Source: Myroides sp. WP-1 (GTDB lineage: Bacteria; Bacteroidota; Bacteroidia; Flavobacteriales; Flavobacteriaceae). Taken from it: a DNA stretch of 64,000 bases. The notes beneath the pieces were generated by a model that was given only the letters and a program-made list of their open reading frames with translations, had not been told where the DNA came from and did no database searches. Shown here piece by piece: positions 10,275 through 18,603 of this stretch. How positions within the stretch are numbered: the stretch's first letter is position 1; every line of letters starts with the position of its first letter. The position numbers and the translations under genes are program-made. The DNA is taken from positions 62,001 through 126,000 of the forward strand of contig NZ_JACHTC010000001.1 in the NCBI RefSeq assembly GCF_014145635.1, in the 5' to 3' direction.

Positions 10275-10317
10275 CTGTCTAATATTGATATACAAAATTA
10301 CGGGGTGACTTAGACAG
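10275..10317 (-). promoter_or_regulatory. Promoter and probable operator of the AbaSI-type gene
   Basis: The perfect inverted repeat CTGTCTAA (10275-10282) and TTAGACAG (10310-10317) flanks a minus-strand -7 box TAATTTTG (10299-10292). A -7 element enclosed by TGTC half-sites fits a repressor operator. WYL regulators encoded nearby are the natural candidates (inference). Confidence 0.55.
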
Positions 10318-10347
10318 TTGATGACGTTGTGAAAAAGTAAATGAAAT

Positions 10348-10375
10348 AAAAAAATCCGACTAAAAGTAGCCGGAT
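10348..10375 (-). terminator. Terminator after the repeat-protein gene
   Basis: On the minus strand ATCCGGC-type arms (10354-10375) form a short GC-containing stem followed by seven T's. It lies about 65 bp after the stop of the 100-aa gene. Confidence 0.7.
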
Positions 10376-10438
10376 CTTTCTAATAACAATAAAACATTAA
10401 CATCATGAAAACTTGAAAATTTCAGCATTTTCTAGTCT

Positions 10439-10741
10439 TTAAATCGTGCGTATTAAAGAACCGGATTCTTTTCTTACTTCTATCTTGCCATTGGTTTTTG
10501 TAACAAGTATATCTTGACCACTAAAGCGGGCATTGGTTGAATTAGTTGATGCAATGGTGCGAATAAGTGAACCAGATTCTTTGCGAAGTTCTACTTGACC
10601 TTTGTCTGTTGTAACAAGAATTAAGCTTCCATCTTGGTTGATATCACCATTAATAACACCAGAGGATTTAATTGTTCGAATTAAAGAACCGTTGGGTTTT
10701 CTTAATTCAAGTTTGCCATTTGTAATTTTAACTATGTTCAT
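10439..10741 (-). CDS. Small internally repeated beta protein (100 aa)
   Basis: Built from three to four near-identical units of about 25-30 residues ending in RKESGSLIRTI (RKPNGSLIRTI, RKESGSLIRTI, RKESGSLIRTI), separated by segments such as DGSLILVTTDKGQVEL. The pattern resembles single blades of a beta-propeller, and 100 residues would give an incomplete propeller or a filament-like stack. No signal peptide is seen, so it is probably cytoplasmic. Similar small proteins occur beside WYL regulators in other bacteria, but no function is known to me. It sits between the AbaSI gene and WYL regulator 1 on the same strand, with its own terminator. Confidence 0.75.
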   Translation of the reverse strand: MNIVKITNGKLELRKPNGSLIRTIKSSGVINGDINQDGSLILVTTDKGQVELRKESGSLIRTIASTNSTNARFSGQDILVTKTNGKIEVRKESGSLIRTI

Positions 10742-10801
10742 AAGCTTGTATTTTTTGATTCAGTACAAAGATTATAATTGATGCAGACAGAGGGTGTCGT
10801 C

Positions 10802-11710
10802 TTATTTTTTATGATCTATTTTATACATTTTGGCCAGCAATTCTACTCGGTCTCTTACTTGTTCTCTAAGCATAGCTGGCTCAATCACTTCACAAATAGG
10901 GCCATGGCGCATGATTTCTAGTAGGAAATCATGGGTAGGATGTATAAAAAGTTCTAAGATAAAGTGGTTTTGATCTTCTGAAATAATGCGTTGTGAATGA
11001 TGAAAAGGCAGCGATTTTACATATTCTTTTTGTTGCATATCAAAGCGCAATACGATCTTTTCAGCTTCTTCATAGCGCTCAATGCCAAAGGCATGTTGAT
11101 AAGCCTTTTCAATATTAATTTTAGGACTTGATTCCTTTTGCGTTGTGATAACCAAATTAGCCACGCGTTCTAAACCAAAGTTTCTAAAATCTTTTACATC
11201 CAAATCATAGGCAATCAGATAAAAACGGTTTTGTGTTTCTTTGATCGCTTTGGGGATGCAGCGTCTAGCGCTTGGTTCTTTAGTGAAGCTAAGATGATCA
11301 AAGGTAATTATAAGGCTGTGGTCAATGGCGTAAATAATTCCATTGAAGTGTTCACTTCCAGAAGATTTTCGTTTTTCTAGAAAAATGTTTTTGCCAACTT
11401 TTCTACTTTGTTTTAAGGCAGAAATTAGATCAAAAGATTCTAGCGTACGTTGAATGGTTTCATCTGCTGCGTATTCTTCACTTTCAATTTCATAGGCCTG
11501 CTTGCTTCGATTAAAACTAATCTCAATCCCCCAGATAGAATCAATTTCCTTCAAATCTCTTTGTAAGGTTCGTTGGCTTATCTCTAGTTGATAGCCAATT
11601 TGGTCTTGATTGTTATTTAAATAGCTTAGAATTTCTTCATAGGTACTGGGTTTTTTTCGAAGTAATTCGATAATAAGTAAGTGTCGTTTAATAAAATCTC
11701 GTTTAGCCAT
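10802..11710 (-). CDS. WYL-domain transcriptional regulator 1
   Basis: About 302 residues. The start is placed at MAKRDFIKRHL (ATG at 11710), eight codons inside the longest frame, because this begins the winged-helix HTH. The HTH spans about 1-75 (RKKPSTYEEILSYL, ISQRTLQRDLKEI). The WYL domain spans about 135-215, with RFYLIAYDLDVKDFRNFGLERV, where the WYL motif reads FYL. A WCX-type C-terminal domain follows. WYL regulators such as BrxR and CapW control phage-defence operons and sense nucleic acids or nucleotides. Gene order suggests control of the AbaSI/DUF2493 group, the divergent 12-19 kb operon, or both. Confidence 0.9.
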   Translation of the reverse strand: MAKRDFIKRHLLIIELLRKKPSTYEEILSYLNNNQDQIGYQLEISQRTLQRDLKEIDSIWGIEISFNRSKQAYEIESEEYAADETIQRTLESFDLISALKQSRKVGKNIFLEKRKSSGSEHFNGIIYAIDHSLIITFDHLSFTKEPSARRCIPKAIKETQNRFYLIAYDLDVKDFRNFGLERVANLVITTQKESSPKINIEKAYQHAFGIERYEEAEKIVLRFDMQQKEYVKSLPFHHSQRIISEDQNHFILELFIHPTHDFLLEIMRHGPICEVIEPAMLREQVRDRVELLAKMYKIDHKK

Positions 11711-11754
11711 TAGGAAAGTGTTATGTAGGTACAATATCAGGTTAATACTACAAT

Positions 11755-12012
11755 TTACCCATTAAATTGTTTGAATATATTCTTTTTCTGAGTGAAACCT
11801 ATTTTTGGTGGATCTAAATGCAAATAAACACCTCCTAATTCAACTGTTATATGGGTGTGAATCAGTAGGTCATGGCCCATAGGTGTCATATCAATCTGAA
11901 GAGTACTACCAGAAAAGGTCTCATTTTCTAAATCCAATCGTCCATTATCTGATATAATCTGCTTTACCTTTTTGAGTTGTTTGTCATCAAGTTCTATAAA
12001 TAAGAATGGCAT
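11755..12012 (-). CDS. Small hypothetical protein (86 aa)
   Basis: Not recognised. The start is placed at MPFLFIELDDKQL (ATG at 12012) rather than the longer frame, because a promoter lies at 12062-12037 and would put the RNA start near 12030, downstream of the longer start. The protein has a beta-rich centre (STLQIDMTPMGHDLLIHTHI, VELGGVYLHLD) and a helix near the N-terminus. It has no signal peptide. It lies 45 bp upstream of WYL regulator 1 on the same strand and is probably co-transcribed with it. Confidence 0.65.
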   Translation of the reverse strand: MPFLFIELDDKQLKKVKQIISDNGRLDLENETFSGSTLQIDMTPMGHDLLIHTHITVELGGVYLHLDPPKIGFTQKKNIFKQFNG

Positions 12013-12036
12013 ATATTTTTTTTTAAAATTCTTAGG

Positions 12037-12062
12037 TAAAGATAAATTCACTCAACGGCAAA
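12037..12062 (-). promoter_or_regulatory. Minus-strand promoter of the 86-aa gene and WYL regulator 1
   Basis: TATCTTTA (12044-12037) with TTTG (12062-12059) exactly 14 bp upstream. The same short spacing is seen at 12098-12123 and 12872-12897. A GACACATTTTG segment overlaps the upstream box and may be a TGTC-type half-site. Confidence 0.5.
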
Positions 12063-12097
12063 ATGTGTCGCTTCAAATTGTTTTTAGTAAGACATCT

Positions 12098-12123
12098 TTT
12101 GTCCAGGTCATAGGGTAGTTTTG
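12098..12123 (+). promoter_or_regulatory. Plus-strand promoter of DUF2493 protein 2
   Basis: TTTG (12098-12101), a 14 bp spacer and TAGTTTTG (12116-12123), a perfect TAnnTTTG box 25 bp before the ATG at 12148. It is divergent from the promoter at 12037-12062, so the two transcripts share this 110 bp control region. Confidence 0.55.
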
Positions 12124-12147
12124 GCTCGAACAATTTAAACAAGTCGT

Positions 12148-12504
12148 ATGAAATTAGCCATTATTGGAAGTCGAAGTTTTGAAGATTATGAGTTTGCTGT
12201 TACGCAGCTTCACGAGTTAATTCAAAAAGAAAAGTGGGTACTTACTCATATTGTATCTGGGGGAGCTAAAGGAGCAGATCAAGTAGGTGAACGTTTTGCT
12301 TTGGAACATAAATTGGAACTCTTACTGTTTAAACCCGATTGGAAATGCTTTGGTAAACGGGCAGGATTTATGCGAAATAGCGACATTATTGCTCATGCGG
12401 ATGCTGTGGTTGCTTTTTGGGATGGACAATCTAAAGGAACGAAAGATTCAATTGATAAGGCTAAGGCATTAAACAAAAAAGTAGTGGTGGTACACATTGC
12501 ATAA
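12148..12504 (+). CDS. DUF2493 (YspA-like, SLOG superfamily) protein 2
   Basis: 118-residue paralogue of the protein at 8913-9275. It has the same landmarks: MKLAIIGSRSFEDY at the start, IVSGGAKGADQVGERFA, FKPDWKCFGKRAGFMRN and VAFWDGQSKGTKDS. SLOG-fold proteins bind nucleotide-like ligands, and some act in phage-defence signalling. The two copies differ clearly in sequence, so they are not a recent duplication. It starts the rightward half of the island and is followed by a strong terminator, so the genes downstream need their own promoter. Confidence 0.9.
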   Translation: MKLAIIGSRSFEDYEFAVTQLHELIQKEKWVLTHIVSGGAKGADQVGERFALEHKLELLLFKPDWKCFGKRAGFMRNSDIIAHADAVVAFWDGQSKGTKDSIDKAKALNKKVVVVHIA

Positions 12505-12527
12505 AAAAGGAAAGTCCACACTAATAG

Positions 12528-12586
12528 TAAAGGGCAAAGGCCTTTTTTTTGGAGTTTACTCAAAAAAAAGAGGCCTTTGCCCTTTA
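12528..12586 (+). terminator. Strong terminator after DUF2493 protein 2
   Basis: Arms AAAGGGCAAAGGCC with eight T's (to 12550) and eight A's with GGCCTTTGCCCTTT (from 12562) form a stem of more than 20 bp with an 11-base loop. It can act in both directions. Confidence 0.85.
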
Positions 12587-12638
12587 TTTATAAGAAGAGT
12601 AATAGTCTAATACTATTTTCGAACTAAATTTTAAAAGC

Positions 12639-12851
12639 ATGGCTAGATATGTAGCAACGGTGATCCAAACTTTTACCAATGAACAAGTATACCTTGAAAA
12701 GGGAATGCGCGTAGAATTTGTATCCTTTTCTCCACCTTGGATGGACAATGGAAAAGTGGTACAACAAGCCTTTATGCGGGTCTATGGAATTGATTTCTCA
12801 AAGGGAGGGGGATGTAGTCCTGCTTTTATAGAAGTAATTGAATTAAAATAA
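12639..12851 (+). CDS. DUF6140 family protein (70 aa)
   Basis: Small protein recognised as DUF6140 by MARYVATVIQTFTNEQ, LEKGMRVEFVS and AFMRVYGIDFSKGG...SPAFIEV. The family is found in Bacteroidota, often beside WYL or HTH proteins and membrane genes, and has no assigned function. There is no signal peptide or membrane segment. It is the first gene of the rightward group, and a promoter lies between it and the WYL gene, so it may be transcribed apart from it. Confidence 0.8.
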   Translation: MARYVATVIQTFTNEQVYLEKGMRVEFVSFSPPWMDNGKVVQQAFMRVYGIDFSKGGGCSPAFIEVIELK

Positions 12852-12871
12852 ATTTTTTTTGACTTGTGCGT

Positions 12872-12905
12872 TTTGACAGCCAACCCTTCTATGTTTGCCC
12901 TGTCA
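12872..12905 (+). promoter_or_regulatory. Promoter and probable operator of the WYL-2 operon
   Basis: The -7 box TATGTTTG (12890-12897) has TTTG 14 bp upstream (12872-12875). The inverted repeat TGACAG (12874-12879) and CTGTCA (12900-12905) brackets the box, as in the AbaSI promoter. The site lies 18 bp before the WYL regulator ATG, which suggests autoregulation. Confidence 0.6.
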
Positions 12906-12922
12906 CTGTAATACAATGAAAG

Positions 12923-13774
12923 ATGAAAGAACTACTAAGAATATACCATGTATTAGCTCTATTTGAGCGAAAAGAAGCCTGTACACAAGATGAAATAAGA
13001 AAAGCCATCAGTTTGGATGAAGCGGATTTGGTTAGCTATGAAACTTGGAACCGCTTGAGAAAGAAGATGGAGCTAGAATATGGTTTTGTCGTAACCTATG
13101 ACAAAGAAAGCAACACCTCAAGGATCTCTTTTGATGCGAAAGTTGACAAAGATAAGTTGATGGGACTGATTCATCATTTTAAAACAATGGGACTTTTACA
13201 AGGGTATATTGATCATGATAAAGAGATGATCGAACGCGTTGAATTTGAACAAGGGATGAGTTCTGGTAGTGAAGCTCATTTTAATACCTTACAACATGCT
13301 ATGATGCAAAACCACTCTATCTTAATTAGCCACCAAGGATATACTAAATCCGAGCCTGTCGATTATGAAGTGAATCCACTCTACTTCAAACAATACCAAA
13401 ACCGTTGGTATTTAATTGCCGAAATTGCCAGTAAGGGCACCTTTAGAGCCTTTGGAATAGATCGAATCCAAAGTGTAAAACCCAAAGGAAAGGTGTTTAA
13501 AAATAGAATCAAAGAGGCAAAAAAACAGTTTAGTCAAGTTGTTGGTCTTGATTTAAAAGGTAATGGTCTTCAGGATGTAATTATCGCCTTTGACCCGAGT
13601 CAGAAGCCTTATGTGGAAAGTATAAAACTACACCAAAGTCAAACCGTTATATCAGATACACCTGAAAAATATATCATAAAAATTAGGGTGAGTCCCAACT
13701 ATGAATTACAGCAACAAATCCAAAAGTTTGGAAGGTTAGCTGAGGTTTTAGAAGGGGATTGGATTTGTTTTTAA
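12923..13774 (+). CDS. WYL-domain transcriptional regulator 2
   Basis: 283 residues. The N-terminal winged-helix region (about 1-75) is divergent: ACTQDEIRKAISLDEADLV is the likely helix-turn-helix part. The WYL domain is at about 120-190, with the canonical motif in QNRWYLIAEIASKG and FRAFGIDRIQSV. The C-terminal WCX-like part ends at EGDWICF. It resembles BrxR/CapW-type regulators that repress defence operons until phage infection. It is the first gene of a tight rightward operon (gaps of 30, 22, 2 and 7 bp) with YkvA, VWA, nuclease and DUF4407 genes, so it is probably their regulator. Confidence 0.9.
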   Translation: MKELLRIYHVLALFERKEACTQDEIRKAISLDEADLVSYETWNRLRKKMELEYGFVVTYDKESNTSRISFDAKVDKDKLMGLIHHFKTMGLLQGYIDHDKEMIERVEFEQGMSSGSEAHFNTLQHAMMQNHSILISHQGYTKSEPVDYEVNPLYFKQYQNRWYLIAEIASKGTFRAFGIDRIQSVKPKGKVFKNRIKEAKKQFSQVVGLDLKGNGLQDVIIAFDPSQKPYVESIKLHQSQTVISDTPEKYIIKIRVSPNYELQQQIQKFGRLAEVLEGDWICF

Positions 13775-13804
13775 ATAATAAATTGGATTTTTAATATAAT
13801 ACTA

Positions 13805-14101
13805 ATGGAAGAAAAGAATAGTAAAAAGGGAGCATTAATTGTCGGAGCACTTGGGTTGTTGTACGGAATAAGTCCTATAGATTTAGTACCTGATGTTATT
13901 CCAGTCGCTGGATGGTTAGATGATTTAGTTATAGCAGGAGGTTCTATATTACATGTAGCAGAGGCTTATCTAAAAGATTATAGTAAAAGTTTAGCTACTC
14001 TAGTGAAAATGGTCAAGTGGATGGTTTGGATATTAGGAGGTATACTTGTATTGATTCTTGCTCTTTTTGGCGTGGCTATTTACTCTTTGTTTACAAATTA
14101 A
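13805..14101 (+). CDS. YkvA family (DUF1232) membrane protein
   Basis: 98 residues. The DUF1232 signature YGISPIDLVPDVIPVAGWLDD is present at about residues 18-38, with its PIDLxPD and GWLDD parts. It is followed by a helical segment and a C-terminal transmembrane helix (MVWILGGILVLILALFGVAI). DUF1232 proteins are small membrane proteins of unclear function; related domains occur beside toxin and defence genes. It lies 30 bp after the WYL gene and 22 bp before the VWA gene, in one operon. Confidence 0.85.
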   Translation: MEEKNSKKGALIVGALGLLYGISPIDLVPDVIPVAGWLDDLVIAGGSILHVAEAYLKDYSKSLATLVKMVKWMVWILGGILVLILALFGVAIYSLFTN

Positions 14102-14123
14102 TTAGAAAGTAAAAGTTAGACGT

Positions 14124-15086
14124 ATGAAATTATTACCCCTATACAGTTTGCTTTTCCTATCTCTTTTTTGCAGTAGGCTGGCCTATGGACAAGTAAACAA
14201 ATTAGAAAAGAGAATTTATTTGTTTGATGTAACAGCTTCAATGGAAGGAAGGGGACAAGGCGGAACAGAGAATATTTTTGCCGATGTCAAGCACAGTTTA
14301 CTAAATGCTATTGAAGCAGTTCAATCGCCTAAAACAGAGATTGTTCTACTTACTTTTACTAATAAAGTTCACGAAAAGAAAAGCTTTTTTATAAACGAAT
14401 TGGATAGTATACGAAAGTATATTGATCAGATACAAGTTCAAAAAGGAGACACCAATATAGCTGATGCCTGGGAAGCAGGGGTGGAAGAAGTAAATCCAGA
14501 TAAACTAAATTATGTATTTCTACTAACAGATGGAATTCACAATACAGGACCTGACAAGCAAATATTGTATGATCGATTAAAGGGATGGGGCGACTATGCT
14601 ATGAATCATTACTATTATGGTTTCTATGTTATGTTGACTAAAACTTCTGAAGATGTAGAATTAGAAAAGGTTATTAAAGAAACAAATCAGCTTTACATTA
14701 TTAAATCCCCTCATGTGAATATTACTTTTTTAACCACTAGTTCCGGATGGAAAGCCAATATTAAAAACAACAAACGAATCAAAATACAGTATCAAAAAAA
14801 TACGTTCACTCCATTCCCGTATCAGCTGAATATAAAAGCTACCTTAAGCGATAATCCTTATTATAAAATTAAACGAGTAGACAATCACTTAAGTCAAGAT
14901 TTATCGTTGATTTTAGAAATAGAAGAACTAGTACCCTTAAAACAAATACCCATTGAGGTTGACTTAACTTTTACGTTAGATTACGAGCGAGAAAAATACC
15001 CTATGCTGTTTATTGTTCCAGAAAAGGTGAATGTAAAGATTCAAAATAGAGGGATTAGAAGTGTAACAATTAAAGAAAAGAGATAG
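14124..15086 (+). CDS. Secreted von Willebrand factor A domain protein
   Basis: 320 residues with a signal peptide of about 23 residues ending SRLAYG. The VWA domain spans about 28-200. Its metal-ion site motif reads LFDVTASMEG (DxTxS instead of DxSxS), with the second motif FTNKVHEKK, the Thr segment GDTNIADAW and VFLLTDGIHN. The C-terminal 110 residues are beta-rich and may form a small beta domain. The protein should act in the periplasm or on the outer surface and bind a partner through Mg2+. It sits 2 bp before a membrane nuclease gene, so it may sense or hold the periplasmic part of that protein (inference). Confidence 0.85.
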   Translation: MKLLPLYSLLFLSLFCSRLAYGQVNKLEKRIYLFDVTASMEGRGQGGTENIFADVKHSLLNAIEAVQSPKTEIVLLTFTNKVHEKKSFFINELDSIRKYIDQIQVQKGDTNIADAWEAGVEEVNPDKLNYVFLLTDGIHNTGPDKQILYDRLKGWGDYAMNHYYYGFYVMLTKTSEDVELEKVIKETNQLYIIKSPHVNITFLTTSSGWKANIKNNKRIKIQYQKNTFTPFPYQLNIKATLSDNPYYKIKRVDNHLSQDLSLILEIEELVPLKQIPIEVDLTFTLDYEREKYPMLFIVPEKVNVKIQNRGIRSVTIKEKR

Positions 15087-15088
15087 CG

Positions 15089-16549
15089 ATGAGAAATGTT
15101 TTTTGGCTTATAAGTTTTGTTATACTAGTAGTTAGTTGTAATACAGTAACCGAAGAGAAAAGAGAAAACTATGACTTTGGAAGCAAACGATTTGATGAAC
15201 CTTTCTATTACTTGCCTTCCAAACCTGAATTTTTAGTACAATCCCTTGAATACACTCCTAGTTGGTTTTTAACAGATACTATTTACCTAACCAAAACGAT
15301 CGAAATTGAATTCAATGAAGAAAGTATTCGTTCGCAGTCAAAGGCTCTTATCAAGGTTGGAGATTCTTTGGGAAATCCAATTCCTGGGGTAGAGGTATAT
15401 TTCAATTCTAGACAAGCTAGCGATAACTTGATAGAATTGATAGAATTGATGGCAATTGGTGAAGATAAACAAGAAATCGTCATCGGATTGAAGTTATTAC
15501 CAGAGTATGGAGAACAAAACTTTAAAGGAGGGATTTTTCTTCTCTCTGATGATATTGATGAGTTAAATGGAGCTGCTGCTAATTATGATCAAAATCAATT
15601 TGCTGAGTGGACAGCAAGCCAAAAGATTGGAGGCACGTGGCTATTGTGGTTGGTATGGTTTCTTCTTTTTCTTCTTCTAATTTTCGTGTTATACAATATT
15701 ATCTATTTATTAATTAGTTCGTTACCAGGGGTTAAGTCTATTATATCTAGTGTCCCATACAATTCGAATAAACCTAAAAGGTTGACCAATGATGTAAAAA
15801 ACAAAAAGAGCAAAGTGAATAAGGCAAAGAAAAAAGCGCATAAAGAAGATTACTTTAAAGATATAAGGGAGGCAGTTGGTAGCCAGAAAGGCGCTAATCA
15901 TAAGGGGAAAAAAGAGTATAGAAATTTAGATCATAAAATTTATGAGCATAATAACAAGATTTATTACGATAAGGAACAAATAGGTTTTATTACACTTTCA
16001 ACGATAGTATTTACTCAGGATGCTAAAAACATTGGGGTTAGTAAAATATTAAACCACCCAAAGCTTATGTCTAAGAAAACTTATGTTTTTTATGATGGTA
16101 ACGTCACAAATACAGTTGAAACGGATAAGCAAGGAAGGATCGCTATTTACAAGGCTATAATTAAGAACCCGATTAGTGGTCAAGGTAGAAATAGCTCAAT
16201 ACAAACAGATGCCTTAATTTTTAAAGATGGTGAAGTAGACGTGCCTCAAGAAACGGGGGGAGAACGTACAGATCGATATAATGACCAAGGGGGACATATC
16301 GTTCCTCATGTGTGTGGTGGTAGTAATTGTTTGATTAATATTTATCCACAGGCACATAATGTTAATAATTCTAGTGAGTTTAAAAAAGATGAAAGAAAAA
16401 CAAAAGAGGCTTTATCTCAATATAATGAAGTAGAGTTAATTACAAGGTTTAGTTATAAAGGAACTTCATTAAGACCATTTAAAATAAAAAGAAAACACGG
16501 TTTTGATAAAAAGGAAATAGAATTCATCAATAATAATCTAACTAAATAA
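15089..16549 (+). CDS. Membrane-anchored protein with cytoplasmic EssD-like nuclease domain
   Basis: 486 residues. The start has a lipobox-like LVVSC (Cys17). A periplasmic domain follows to about residue 175, then a transmembrane helix (about 184-208, LLWLVWFLLFLLLIFVLYNI). A strongly basic stretch (KPKRLTNDVKNKKSKVNK) then places the C-terminal half in the cytoplasm. The last ~170 residues match the DNA/RNA non-specific endonuclease family seen in EssD-like toxins. They include TDKQGRIAIYKA, GQGRNSSIQ, the catalytic-type DQGGHIVPHVCGG, INIYPQAHNVN and FKKDERKTKE. A periplasmic domain joined to a cytoplasmic nuclease suggests a trigger-and-kill effector. The assignment of the nuclease is firm, the defence role is inferred. 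Confidence 0.8.
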   Translation: MRNVFWLISFVILVVSCNTVTEEKRENYDFGSKRFDEPFYYLPSKPEFLVQSLEYTPSWFLTDTIYLTKTIEIEFNEESIRSQSKALIKVGDSLGNPIPGVEVYFNSRQASDNLIELIELMAIGEDKQEIVIGLKLLPEYGEQNFKGGIFLLSDDIDELNGAAANYDQNQFAEWTASQKIGGTWLLWLVWFLLFLLLIFVLYNIIYLLISSLPGVKSIISSVPYNSNKPKRLTNDVKNKKSKVNKAKKKAHKEDYFKDIREAVGSQKGANHKGKKEYRNLDHKIYEHNNKIYYDKEQIGFITLSTIVFTQDAKNIGVSKILNHPKLMSKKTYVFYDGNVTNTVETDKQGRIAIYKAIIKNPISGQGRNSSIQTDALIFKDGEVDVPQETGGERTDRYNDQGGHIVPHVCGGSNCLINIYPQAHNVNNSSEFKKDERKTKEALSQYNEVELITRFSYKGTSLRPFKIKRKHGFDKKEIEFINNNLTK

Positions 16550-16556
16550 AAACGGA

Positions 16557-18585
16557 ATGAATTTTTTTAATCGCGTTTTAGATGGTATTTCAAAGAAGGG
16601 AAAGAATAATTTACAATCAGATTATTCAGCCAATGCATTTCTATTAAAACCTTTGTGGTTTGCAGCCGGTGCAGATCCTTATTTATTAAAAAAGGGAACC
16701 TATTCTGATCAAGTAAAGATGGCTTGTATGGGAGGAACTGTGTATGCTACAGCCTTATTAGCTTTTATCTCAGGCTCTTTTGCTATTCAAACTATTTTTT
16801 TTCCTAAGGATTCTACTAGTTGGAGCGTTTATCTCTTTGGAGTTATTTGGGCCCATTATTTTTAATTTAGATCGTTTTATTGTGTCATCTACACCACCTA
16901 ATATTGGAAAGGTGTGGTATAAAAAGATGTTGAATGCCTTGCCTCGTATTTTCATGGGGTTAGTTATTTCCTTTGTAATATCTAAACCTTTAGAATTGAA
17001 GATTTTTGAGAAAGATATTGATTTAATAATTTCAGAAAAAATGCAGAAGGGTAAAAATGAAAAGAAACAGACTTATTATAAGAATAATACAGATCATAAA
17101 GATTTATCTAAAAAAATTGAAGAGTTAGGTGAAAAATTAAAAGAAGCAAAAGAAGGTGAAAAAAAATATGAAAAAGAATTTAATAAACAAAAGAATGGGG
17201 AGGGCTCTAATAAACAGACTGGTATTGGGGATCTTGCAAAATCAGATTGGAAACAAAAAGAAGATTATTCCAAAAAGGTAGGTCAACTTGAAAAAGAGAT
17301 TAAAAACTTAAAAGAAAAAAAGCTAGAAGTTGAAAAAAATATTGATAGGGAATTTGAGTCTAATTATAAAAAGGAGTTAGATCAAGAAAAAAGTTTTGTA
17401 AAACAAATTGGTATAGCGCATGAAATTAGTCCGCTAATCTCTTGGTCTTTAACGTTATTATTTGTAGTCTTAGAATTAACCCCTATTATCTTTAAGCTAA
17501 TGATGGAGCGTGCACCTTATGATTTTCAATTGTATGATCGAGATGAGGTTATTATCAGCCGAAGTACCGTGTATGAAAATGATACGAAACATTTTAGCAA
17601 AAATGCGCAACAGATTGATCAAGAAAAACAGCGAGAAATAGCGGCCAGGGATGAAAGTCATCATAAAGATGTAGAAGAATACAAACGTCAGCGTGAAGAA
17701 GAAGTTGCTTATACTCGTCAACAATTTGATCAAACAGTTGAAGAAAGGATGCGCAAAGAATCGGAAATGAAGCAGGTAGCATTTGAAAATAAATATCGAG
17801 CATTTATCAATACTAACCTCAATCATGAGCAAGAACAATTATTGCTCCAAAATCTGACTTTAAAAGAAGAGTATATTCAGCATTTAGAGGAGTTGGAAAA
17901 ATTGGATTTTGAGCGTCAGTTGCTTAGACAAGTACACAGGAAGAAAATAAGTTCCCAAGAAGATATCGAAATGAAACGCGTAGAAGCAATGAGACTTAAC
18001 GAACTGAGTAAATTAGCATTAGATGAAGAATATCAACAACAACTTTTAGCTTTGGACAGGGAACATGATGCAAAGCGACTGAAAATTTATCAAGAATTGT
18101 TAGATAAGCGCATAAAGGAAGAAGCGAAAAATACGGCATTGGAATTGTCAGCTAGAGCAGTGGCTAAACTTAGTCATCCTTTGGATATGCAAAGCATTCA
18201 TCAACGACAAAAAGCAAATGAAAAACAGGTTGTTCCAGCGAACGAGTCAAAGCGCATTGCAGACGCGCTTATTATGGGAAAATATTACAAACCTGGAGAG
18301 AATTATGCTGAAATTAAAGTTCTAACTGCTGATACAATTAGACAAATGCAAGGAAATCTTTTGGAGTTGACTGATCAACAAGTGAAAGAATTGTTTGATT
18401 CAGATGAAAATAAAATAATTACCAATGCTAAACTAGCTCAATTTAAAAAGGGTAAGGATTTAGTCGAGGCCGTTAAACACTATTTAGATAGAAGTAACGG
18501 AAGTGGCTTATTGTTTAATATGGATCAAGCAATTAGTATTGACCAAAAGACTAGGAAAGCTTTAAAAGAAAAAATGGTTTTATAG
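16557..18585 (+). CDS. DUF4407 membrane coiled-coil protein, apparent frameshift near 16852
   Basis: Two overlapping frames make one DUF4407 protein of about 675 residues. The first frame (16557 to about 16853) gives WFAAGADPYLLKKGTY, a membrane helix and FGVIWA. The second (from about 16855) gives IIFNLDRFIVSSTPP and PRIFMGLVISFVISKPLEL. In the family these two parts are continuous (G.iWA..IFNLDRFIVS), so one extra base lies in GGGCCC at 16849-16854. The rest contains a Lys/Glu-rich coiled coil, a membrane helix (WSLTLLFVVLELTPIIF), then a second long coiled coil of about 200 residues. A sequencing error, a true mutation or a +1 shift are all possible. The downstream frame is long and intact, arguing against old decay. 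Confidence 0.75.
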
Positions 18586-18603
18586 TTATTTATTGAATTA
18601 CTT

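Noticed and set aside
17497-17838. Minus-strand open frames inside the DUF4407 gene
   Set aside because: Long coiled-coil genes rich in AAA/GAA codons create open frames on the other strand; no coding features.
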